Shown here: piece after piece, positions 1 through 4,910 of the stretch
Position numbering within the stretch: the first letter of the stretch is position 1
Layout of the letters: each line of letters begins with the position of its first letter
Source: Flavobacteriaceae bacterium
Lineage (GTDB): Bacteria > Bacteroidota > Bacteroidia > Flavobacteriales > Flavobacteriaceae
NCBI GenBank assembly: GCA_030694835.1
Contig: JAUYUF010000251.1
Location: 1-5,887, forward strand
Length of the DNA: 5,887 nt
Direction of reading: 5' to 3'
The notes under the pieces: generated by a model
What the model was told of the DNA's origin: nothing
Database searches by the model: none
Seen by the model: only the letters and a program-made list of their open reading frames with translations
Program-made: the position numbers and the translations under genes

Positions 1-201
1 TATCAAGGACAAGCTATTGGAAGTAAATTACTAACGGAGATTATCAATAATATTAAAAGTGAAAATGCTGAACTACTTTGGTTTAATGCACGCATTAAGG
101 CTCTTAATTTTTATCAAAAATTAGGTTTTCAAACCATTGGAGAGGAGTTTGATATTCCATATGTTGGTGGACATTATGTAATGTTCAAAAAATTAATATA
201 A
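1..201 (+). CDS. GNAT-family N-acetyltransferase, C-terminal part (cut by window edge)
   Basis: The first 66 codons of the window are open in frame 1 and end at TAA (199-201); the start lies outside the window. The visible protein opens with YQGQAIGSKLL, which fits the acetyl-CoA pyrophosphate-binding loop (Q/R-x-x-G-x-G/A) of GCN5-related acetyltransferases. About 30 residues later comes WFNARIKALNFYQKLGF, the usual GNAT C-terminal element in which an A..FY..LGF segment forms the last helix and strand. The end, IPYVGGHYVMFKKLI, resembles small flavobacterial GNATs that finish on a 'H..M.K.L' strand. Such enzymes move an acetyl group from acetyl-CoA to an amine in the cytoplasm, but the substrate cannot be read from this fragment. 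The gene is followed by a clear terminator, so it closes its transcription unit. The family call is solid; the specific function is unknown. Confidence 0.85.
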   Translation, partial: YQGQAIGSKLLTEIINNIKSENAELLWFNARIKALNFYQKLGFQTIGEEFDIPYVGGHYVMFKKLI

Positions 202-217
202 TTTCATATTCATAAAT

Positions 218-247
218 AAAACTTCTAAGCAATTAGGAGTTTTTTTT
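218..247 (+). terminator. Intrinsic terminator after the GNAT gene
   Basis: An 11-bp stem (218-228 with 233-243, containing one T-G wobble) with loop GCAA is followed by an unbroken run of T to 247. It starts 17 bases after the GNAT stop codon and reads in the same direction. Confidence 0.85.
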
Positions 248-333
248 AATAATCAGTTTTGCATTGATGATTAAATCAATTTTCTTAAAAAATAGTTATT
301 TCAATTTTGTAAATTAACTGAAAAAATAATAAC

Positions 334-1917
334 ATGATTCAATCCTACAAACAATATCCACAACTTTTAGAAAAATATGATACTATTATAATAGGTTCAG
401 GAATGGGTGGGTTGGCAACTGGTGCCATTTTAGCTAAAGAAGGTCAAAAGGTTTTAATTTTAGAACGACATTATACCGCTGGAGGTTTTACACATGTTTT
501 TAAACGCAAAGGTTTTGAATGGGATGTAGGGATTCATTATATCGGAGAAGTTCAACGAGAAAATAGTGTTATGAAGAAACTTTTTGATTATGTTACCGAT
601 GGTAAGCTACAATGGGCGGATATCGGAGATGTTTATGACCGTATCATCATAGGAGATCAGCACTATGATTTTGTGAAAGGGGTAAAAAACTTTAAAAAAC
701 AATTAATAAGTTATTTTCCAGAAGAAGAAAAAGCTATTGAACAATATATCAATCTGGTTTTTTTAGCCATGAAAACCAGTAGAAACTATTATATAAGTAA
801 GGCATTACCTCCTTTTTTAGATCGTTTATTTGGGAGATTTATGAAAGCACCTTTTTATAAATTTTCTGATAAAACTACCTATGAAGTGCTGAGTTCTTTA
901 ACCAAGAATGAAACACTTATAAAAGTGCTTACCGGACAATATGGAGATTATGGACTTCCGCCTAAGCAAAGTAGTTTTTATATGCATGCTTCTGTGGCTC
1001 GTCATTATTTTGACGGAGGTAGCTTTCCTGTAGGAGGTTCATCACAAATTGCTAAAACTGTTGATGCTGTTATTGCTGCTGCTGGAGGAACTATTTTGAT
1101 CAACGCTGATGTTGAGGAGGTTCTTATTGAAAATAACAAGGCAAAAGGTGTAAAAATGAAAGATGGTAAAACTTTATATGCGAATCATATTATAAGCAAT
1201 GCTGGTATTATGACAACTTATCATCAATTACTACCCAAAAATATTGTTGAAAAACATCATTTAAAAGAACAACTCAAACAAGTGAAACGTTCGGTTGCAC
1301 ATGCATGTCTTTATATAGGGTTGGAGAGTTCGCCGGAAGAACTTCAACTACCCAAAACAAATTATTGGATTTACCCAAAAGATGGAGATCATGACACCTG
1401 TGTAGAGCGTTATCTAAATGATTTAAATGAAGAATTTCCAGTGGTCTATATTTCTTTTCCATCGGCTAAAGATCCTGATTGGTCTAATCGTTATCCTGGT
1501 AAAAGTACCATCGATATTATTACCTTAATTCCGTATGAAACTTTTGAAAAATGGTCTGAAACACCTTGGAAGAAAAGAGGTGATGATTATGAATTGATTA
1601 AAGAGAATATCGCACAACGATTGTTAAAAGAACTTTATAAGCAAGTGCCACAAGTAGAAGGAAAGGTTTCATGCTATGAACTTTCAACTCCACTGACTAC
1701 CCAACATTTTGTAAATTATAAAAAAGGGGAAATATATGGGTTAGATCACAGTCCAAGTAGATTTAGACAATCATTTTTAAAACCTCGAACCCCTATTCAA
1801 AATTTTTATCTTACTGGTCAGGATATTGTCACAGCAGGAGTGGGAGGTGCTTTGTTTTCGGGTGTTTTAACTTCTATGGCTATTACAGGGAAAAATGTGT
1901 TGAAAAAATTGATGTGA
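334..1917 (+). CDS. FAD-dependent oxidoreductase, retinol saturase / carotenoid isomerase-like
   Basis: This 527-residue protein has an N-terminal FAD-binding Rossmann fold. The strand DTIIIGSGMGGL gives the GxGxxG dinucleotide motif at residues 21-26, and E44 lies at the end of the second strand, where it binds the adenosine ribose. AGGFT (49-53) and GFEWDVGIHYIGE (60-72) follow; the second closely resembles the matching segment of all-trans-retinol 13,14-reductase (RetSat). Near the C terminus, YGLDHSPSRF (468-477) and FYLTGQDIVTAGVGGALFSG (491-510) form the second FAD-contact region, again RetSat/CrtI-like. The length fits this family (COG1233), which saturates, desaturates or isomerises polyene chains and is often membrane-associated. 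The substrate is not readable: a carotenoid, retinoid or other polyene lipid are all possible, and no crt gene is adjacent. The ATG at 334 is preceded by an A-rich leader and no Shine-Dalgarno, as is usual in Bacteroidota, and places the FAD motif at the normal distance from the N terminus. It ends in tandem stops TGA TAA. It appears monocistronic; I found no matching promoter. Confidence 0.88.
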   Translation: MIQSYKQYPQLLEKYDTIIIGSGMGGLATGAILAKEGQKVLILERHYTAGGFTHVFKRKGFEWDVGIHYIGEVQRENSVMKKLFDYVTDGKLQWADIGDVYDRIIIGDQHYDFVKGVKNFKKQLISYFPEEEKAIEQYINLVFLAMKTSRNYYISKALPPFLDRLFGRFMKAPFYKFSDKTTYEVLSSLTKNETLIKVLTGQYGDYGLPPKQSSFYMHASVARHYFDGGSFPVGGSSQIAKTVDAVIAAAGGTILINADVEEVLIENNKAKGVKMKDGKTLYANHIISNAGIMTTYHQLLPKNIVEKHHLKEQLKQVKRSVAHACLYIGLESSPEELQLPKTNYWIYPKDGDHDTCVERYLNDLNEEFPVVYISFPSAKDPDWSNRYPGKSTIDIITLIPYETFEKWSETPWKKRGDDYELIKENIAQRLLKELYKQVPQVEGKVSCYELSTPLTTQHFVNYKKGEIYGLDHSPSRFRQSFLKPRTPIQNFYLTGQDIVTAGVGGALFSGVLTSMAITGKNVLKKLM

Positions 1918-1948
1918 TAAGAATAGGTTTTTAGTATTCATTATAAAG

Positions 1949-1984
1949 CAAAAAAGATCTAGTTTTCAGCTAAACCTTTTTTTG
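1949..1984. terminator. Possible bidirectional terminator between the oxidoreductase and tRNA genes
   Basis: CAAAAAAG (1949-1956) can pair with CTTTTTTTG (1976-1984), and an inner GTTT/AAAC helix (1962-1965 with 1972-1975) closes a six-base loop; a five-base bulge interrupts the stem. The A run on one side and T run on the other give either transcript a U tract, so it could end both the plus-strand oxidoreductase and the minus-strand tRNA. The stem is mostly A-T, so it is weak and the call is tentative. Confidence 0.4.
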
Positions 1985-2001
1985 TTGGGTACTTTTTTAA
2001 G

Positions 2002-2075
2002 TAGCGAGAACGAGATTTGAACTCGTGACCTCAGGGTTATGAATCCTGCGCTCTAACCAACTGAGCTACCTCGCC
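2002..2075 (-). tRNA. tRNA with CAU anticodon, probably elongator tRNA-Met
   Basis: Read on the minus strand, the 74-base cloverleaf begins GGCGAGG at 2075 and ends with discriminator A at 2002. The acceptor stem pairs GGCGAGG with TCTCGCT (wobbles at 1-72 and 7-66). The D arm is GCTC/GAGC with the usual GG in its loop, the anticodon CAT is at 2041-2039, and the T arm is ACGAG-TTCAAAT-CTCGT. CCA is not encoded and must be added by the nucleotidyltransferase. C11-G24 in the D stem and the lack of three G-C pairs at 29-31/39-41 argue against the initiator. Elongator Met is favoured over the lysidine-modified tRNA-Ile(CAU) because the acceptor lacks the C4-G69/C5-G68 pairs of E. coli tRNA-Ile2, but the sequence alone does not fully decide this. 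The anticodon stem has an A31-C39 mismatch. A promoter lies directly upstream. Confidence 0.93.
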
Positions 2076-2087
2076 GTATTGAGGTTG

Positions 2088-2117
2088 CAAATATAAAACA
2101 AATTTATATTGATACAA
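2088..2117 (-). promoter_or_regulatory. Bacteroidota-type promoter for the tRNA gene
   Basis: On the minus strand a -33 element TTG (2117-2115) is separated by exactly 19 bases from a -7 element TATATTTG (2095-2088), a perfect match to TAnnTTTG. The -7 box ends 13 bases before the first tRNA base, so transcription would start a few bases upstream of the mature 5' end, as expected for a short RNase P leader. Confidence 0.8.
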
Positions 2118-2202
2118 GTAATCATTTTAAAAAAATAGATAAAAAAGATAGGTGGTGAAAACAATTTTTTACATATATTGTGCATCGATTTAAAATAAAA
2201 AA

Positions 2203-2589
2203 ATGGCTAAAAAACAAAAATACCAATTAGAATTTCCTATTAACGCTTCCCCCCATTTTATTTACCAGTTTTTTGTTACACCTTCTGGCTTATCAGAATG
2301 GTTTGCAGACAATGTAAACTCTAGAGGTGAGGTATTTACATTTTTTTGGGAAGGTGTAGATGAGGAATCTGCAAAATTATTAGCTAAACGACAAGATGAA
2401 CGCGTTAGATATAAATGGAGTGAAGATACAGAGGATGAATACTTTTTTGAGTTTAAAATTCAAGTTGATGAAATTACCAAAGATGTTTCTGTAATTATCA
2501 CAGATTTTGCAGAACCCGATGAAATAGAAAGTGCAAAAATGCTTTGGGAGAATCAGTTTGATGAATTAAAACATATAATCGGAGCATAA
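2203..2589 (+). CDS. START-like (SRPBCC/AHSA1-type) domain protein
   Basis: A 128-residue cytoplasmic protein with no signal peptide or membrane segment. The pattern is that of a single helix-grip domain: first strand KYQLEFPINASP (6-17), helix HFIYQFFVTPSGLSEWFAD (18-36) with the typical P-xx-L-xx-WF-A-D segment, strands VFTFFWEG (44-51) and ERVRYKW, EYFFEFKIQVDEITKDVSVIITDF, and a long C-terminal helix ending in FDELKHIIG. This matches the small START-like proteins widespread in Bacteroidota and related to the AHSA1 group. These domains enclose a hydrophobic cavity and bind lipids or other ligands, or act as cochaperones; no ligand or partner is known to me for this subgroup. The ATG at 2203 is preceded by A-rich sequence, normal for these genomes. 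A strong terminator follows the stop codon directly. No perfect promoter was found; TATATTG at 2174-2180 is one base short of the -7 consensus and has no proper -33 partner. Confidence 0.85.
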   Translation: MAKKQKYQLEFPINASPHFIYQFFVTPSGLSEWFADNVNSRGEVFTFFWEGVDEESAKLLAKRQDERVRYKWSEDTEDEYFFEFKIQVDEITKDVSVIITDFAEPDEIESAKMLWENQFDELKHIIGA

Positions 2590-2592
2590 ATT

Positions 2593-2616
2593 AAAGCCTT
2601 TTTTAAGGCTTTTTTT
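2593..2616 (+). terminator. Intrinsic terminator after the START-like gene
   Basis: A perfect 8-bp stem AAAGCCTT (2593-2600) / AAGGCTTT (2605-2612) with loop TTTT is followed by T to 2616. It begins 4 bases after the START-like stop and ends only 10 bases before the ATG of the next gene. Confidence 0.88.
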
Positions 2617-2626
2617 AATTTATAAG

Positions 2627-3445
2627 ATGGAAAACTTTAATGGTGACATATCCTTAAATGCTGGAGATTTATCTGCTAATAGAGCTTTTAGATATGGAGA
2701 TGCTTTATTTGATACTTTAAAATACAGTAACCAACAAATTGAATTTTTAGAGGATCATTATTTTAGACTCATGGCTTCAATGCGTTTATTGCGTATGAAA
2801 ATACCAATGAATTTTACCTTAGAATTTTATGAAGCAGCTATTTTAAAAACGATAGATTTTTCTTTAAATTCAGATCAATATAGAATTAGAGTTACCATTT
2901 TTAGAAAAAATGGAGGGCATTACTTACCAAACTCAAATGACATTAATTATCTCATTGAGACCAATTCTTTAAATAAAACTGCTCTCTTAAGATATGAAGT
3001 AGATATTTTTAAAGATTACTTTATTTCATCAACTTTTTTGTCTACTATTAAAACTTCAAATAGACTCATAAATGTATTAGGCAGTATTTATGCTGATGAA
3101 AATCAACTACAAAATTGTTTATTGTTAAATGAGCATAAGCAAATTGTTGAAGCTGTAAATGGTAATATTTTTGTTCTTAAAGGAAATCAGATTATTACAC
3201 CTCCTTTGTCTGAAGGTTGTATCAATGGAATTTACAGAAAGAAATTGATTGAGTTGATAAAGAAACAATCAGTTTATGAGTTAATTGAAATGCCTTTAAT
3301 CTATACAGATTTATTAAATGCATCTGAAGTTTTTATTACAAATTCAATAATAGGTATACAACCAATTACTCATTTTAAGAAGAAAATATATCAAACTGAA
3401 ACTGCTTTAATTCTTCAAAAATTGATGGAGGAAAAGTTAATTTAA
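2627..3445 (+). CDS. Class IV PLP-dependent enzyme (PabC / aminotransferase class IV)
   Basis: This 272-residue protein is a fold-type IV PLP enzyme, the family of branched-chain and D-amino-acid aminotransferases and 4-amino-4-deoxychorismate lyase (PabC, the step giving p-aminobenzoate for folate). Visible family signs are NRAFRYGDALFDTLK (18-32), EDHYFRL with R47 (42-48), the probable Schiff-base lysine K142 in TIKTSNRL, E175 in EAVNGNIF as the residue facing the PLP pyridine nitrogen, and TPPLSEGCINGIYR (about 191-204), the phosphate-binding end of the domain. Length is normal. The mixture of signatures does not separate lyase from aminotransferase; flavobacterial orthologues are usually annotated only as 'aminotransferase class IV', and PabC activity is my inference. 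The start at 2627 agrees with the family N terminus (MxNFNG-like), although a terminator ends ten bases before it. The last 9 bases, including the stop, overlap the end of the minus-strand YqgE gene. Confidence 0.88.
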   Translation: MENFNGDISLNAGDLSANRAFRYGDALFDTLKYSNQQIEFLEDHYFRLMASMRLLRMKIPMNFTLEFYEAAILKTIDFSLNSDQYRIRVTIFRKNGGHYLPNSNDINYLIETNSLNKTALLRYEVDIFKDYFISSTFLSTIKTSNRLINVLGSIYADENQLQNCLLLNEHKQIVEAVNGNIFVLKGNQIITPPLSEGCINGIYRKKLIELIKKQSVYELIEMPLIYTDLLNASEVFITNSIIGIQPITHFKKKIYQTETALILQKLMEEKLI

Positions 3446-3988
3446 ACTTGGGTTTAAGGGTGCATTTGCCCAAATAAGATATTCGCCTCCTAATTGGATC
3501 ATTTGATTTTTCCAAAGAGTGGTATCATCTGCATTTAAAATATTAGGGAAATTATTTTCTACAACAACCCATGAATCAATTTCTAGTTCTTCATTTAATT
3601 GATTTACATCCCAACCAGAATATCCTAAAAAGAATCTGATTTCATCAGATTTAATTTCTTGTTTATTAACTAATTCTGTAATAATTTGAATATTACCTCC
3701 CCAATAAAAACCATTGCCAATTTCAATACTTCCAATGATTATTTCTGGTACTTTATGAATAAAATACAAATTCCCTTGTTCTACCGGTCCGCCTAGATAA
3801 ACGGGCATTTCTACTAAAATTTCTGGCACTAATTCATCTAATTTAAAATGAGAAAGTTTATTTAGAATAAAGCCTACAGATCCTTCCTCATTGTGTTCTG
3901 TTAACAGCACAACAGATCTATTAAATGAAGGGTCATTTAAAATTGATGGTTCGGCTACGAGTAATTTCCCTTTAGTTAAATTTAACAT
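3437..3988 (-). CDS. YqgE/AlgH family protein (DUF179)
   Basis: A 183-residue protein with the full set of YqgE/AlgH signatures: GKLLVAEP (7-14), DPSFNRSVVLLTEHNEEGS and the following VGFILNK (19-44), YLGGPVEQ (64-71), NGFYWGG (92-98), RFFLGYSGW (118-126) and a C-terminal WKNQMIQLGGEYLIWANAP. Length equals the family norm of about 185. No signal peptide or membrane segment is present, so it is cytoplasmic. The biochemical role of the family is unknown; the AlgH name comes from an alginate-regulation phenotype in Pseudomonas and should not be carried over. The gene starts 14 bases after the stop of the small exported protein and has no visible promoter of its own, so the two are probably co-transcribed. 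Its stop codon (3439-3437) lies inside the end of the convergent class IV gene. Confidence 0.93.
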   Translation of the reverse strand: MLNLTKGKLLVAEPSILNDPSFNRSVVLLTEHNEEGSVGFILNKLSHFKLDELVPEILVEMPVYLGGPVEQGNLYFIHKVPEIIIGSIEIGNGFYWGGNIQIITELVNKQEIKSDEIRFFLGYSGWDVNQLNEELEIDSWVVVENNFPNILNADDTTLWKNQMIQLGGEYLIWANAPLNPSLN

Positions 3989-4002
3989 TTTTCAATTTAA
4001 TT

Positions 4003-4365
4003 TTATTCAGCTCTCCTATAAAGAGTCCATTTATAACCAGAGGTATCTCCTACTTTAGAAACAATAATATAATCTGAAGTTCTAAAATAATCAACATAAT
4101 AACGATCATTTTTACCGTCTTTAACTAGATATGTAAAACCTCCTTTGTCAGTATCTTCATAATCATAAAAGTCTTCAATTTCAAATTTTATCCACTTAGT
4201 TTTTTCAGAATCAGTAAACGAAACTTCTAGAATTTGAGTATTATCTAAATTAGCCTTTATCAATACATTGAAATCGGTACTGTCATAAACGTAATATTTT
4301 TGGGCGTGAGCACTAATTGAAACAAAAAATATTGTTATTACAAAAAAGAGAGAGAATTTTTTCAT
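4003..4365 (-). CDS. Small exported protein of unknown function
   Basis: A 120-residue protein that I do not recognise. The N terminus MKKFSLFFVITIFFVSISAHAQK is a classical Sec signal peptide: two lysines, a hydrophobic core of about 14 residues, and a likely signal peptidase I site after AHA (residue 21). There is no cysteine at the cleavage site, so it is not a lipoprotein. The mature part (about 99 residues) is rich in Y, D and K, has no cysteine, and looks mainly beta-stranded (KYYVYDSTDFNVLIKA, KWIKFEIEDFYDYED, DRYYVDYFRTSDYIIVSKVG, YKWTLYRR), suggesting one small beta domain in the periplasm or outside the cell. A clean signal peptide, codon use like its neighbours and a tight 14-base gap to the YqgE gene support a real gene. 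No promoter was found in the 88 bases before it, which contain the HU terminator; it may depend on read-through or on an unrecognised promoter. Confidence 0.75.
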   Translation of the reverse strand: MKKFSLFFVITIFFVSISAHAQKYYVYDSTDFNVLIKANLDNTQILEVSFTDSEKTKWIKFEIEDFYDYEDTDKGGFTYLVKDGKNDRYYVDYFRTSDYIIVSKVGDTSGYKWTLYRRAE

Positions 4366-4404
4366 AATATGTAAGATTTAAGAAGTTGATTATAATATAA
4401 ATAT

Positions 4405-4433
4405 AAAAAAAAATTCCCTAAAAGGGAATTTTT
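4405..4433 (-). terminator. Intrinsic terminator after the HU gene
   Basis: On the minus strand an 11-bp stem (4433-4423 with 4419-4409, core AGGGAA/TTCCCT) with a three-base loop is followed by U from the complement of 4413-4405. It lies 20 bases after the HU stop codon. The stem is nearly symmetrical, but the U run is longer on the minus strand and a minus-strand gene lies directly upstream. Confidence 0.88.
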
Positions 4434-4453
4434 ATAATAATATTGTTCTTTGG

Positions 4454-4726
4454 TTAGTTAACGTCTCCGCTAAATCCAGCTCCCGCTTTAAATTTTACTA
4501 CATTTTTTGCAGCAATTTTAATAGTTTTTCCAGTTTGTGGATTTCTTCCGCTTCTTGCAGCTCTTTTAGAAATAGAAAAAGTTCCCCATCCTACTAAAGT
4601 AACTTTATCACCTCCTTTAAGAGTTTTTGTTACGCTGTTAGTGAATGATTCTAGTGCAGCTTTTGCAGCAACTTTTGAGATTCCTGCGTCAGCAGCCATT
4701 GCATCAATTAAATCAGATTTGTTCAT
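4454..4726 (-). CDS. HU-family DNA-binding protein
   Basis: A 90-residue nucleoid-associated protein of the HU/IHF family, which forms dimers that bend and compact DNA. MNKSDLIDAMAADAGISKVAAKAALESF (1-28) is the HU helical dimerisation region; KGGDKVTLVGWGTFSISKRAARSGRNPQTGKTIKIAAKNVVKFKAG (37-82) contains the beta saddle and the DNA-intercalating arm with the proline motif GRNPQTG (60-66). Length is the family norm. An upstream in-frame ATG at 4756 would add ten residues (MFNQIFKNSI); I chose 4726 because MNKSDLI is the canonical HU start and the extension has no family support. The -7 box sits about 50 bases upstream, leaving a 5' leader of roughly 45 bases, and a terminator follows, so this looks like a strong single-gene unit. 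W47 in GWGTF replaces the commoner phenylalanine of GFGTF. Dimer type (homodimer, or heterodimer with another HU copy) cannot be told. Confidence 0.95.
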   Translation of the reverse strand: MNKSDLIDAMAADAGISKVAAKAALESFTNSVTKTLKGGDKVTLVGWGTFSISKRAARSGRNPQTGKTIKIAAKNVVKFKAGAGFSGDVN

Positions 4727-4778
4727 AATCGAATTTTTAAAAATTTGGTTAAACATTAATTTCTATATAATAGTAGAA

Positions 4779-4808
4779 CAAATATAGCAGGAATAAGGGT
4801 TTACACAA
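4779..4808 (-). promoter_or_regulatory. Bacteroidota-type promoter for the HU gene
   Basis: On the minus strand TTG (4808-4806) is followed after exactly 19 bases by TATATTTG (4786-4779), a perfect TAnnTTTG -7 element. Transcription should start about 5-7 bases further on, near 4772, about 45 bases before the chosen HU start codon. Confidence 0.82.
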
Positions 4809-4833
4809 GTTTTTAGAATAAAATATGCAATAT

Positions 4834-4863
4834 TTGTTAATAACTATTTCTAATTGTTAATAA
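4834..4863. repeat. Two direct copies of TTGTTAATAA, 20 bp apart
   Basis: The 10-mer TTGTTAATAA occurs at 4834-4843 and again at 4854-4863, start to start exactly 20 bp, about two helical turns. The same stretch also forms an imperfect inverted repeat (4837-4846 with 4851-4860, loop TTTC). It lies about 26 bp upstream of the HU -33 element. The repeat is plain to see; a role as activator site or UP-like element is only inference in such AT-rich DNA. Confidence 0.45.
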
Positions 4864-4910
4864 AAATAGCAAAAATTAATTAAAATTTGTATAAATAATT
4901 GTAAACATCA

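Noticed and set aside
302..309. CAATTTTG as a -7 box for the oxidoreductase gene
   Set aside because: The first base deviates from TAnnTTTG and no TTG lies 19-21 bases upstream.
1274..1462. 62-codon open frame on the minus strand
   Set aside because: It lies wholly inside the well-supported FAD oxidoreductase gene in the opposite direction, has no recognisable domain and no promoter; it is a shadow frame.
2002..2075. tRNA gene as an integration site for a mobile element
   Set aside because: No integrase gene and no repeated copy of the tRNA 3' end is visible in the window; the flanks are ordinary genes.
2174..2180. TATATTG as a -7 box for the START-like gene
   Set aside because: It is one T short of the consensus and the bases about 19 upstream read GGTGG rather than TTG.
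4871..4889. AT-rich palindrome AATTAATT region as an fmt terminator
   Set aside because: The stem would be pure A-T and short, without a clear following U tract, so it is not distinguishable from background composition.
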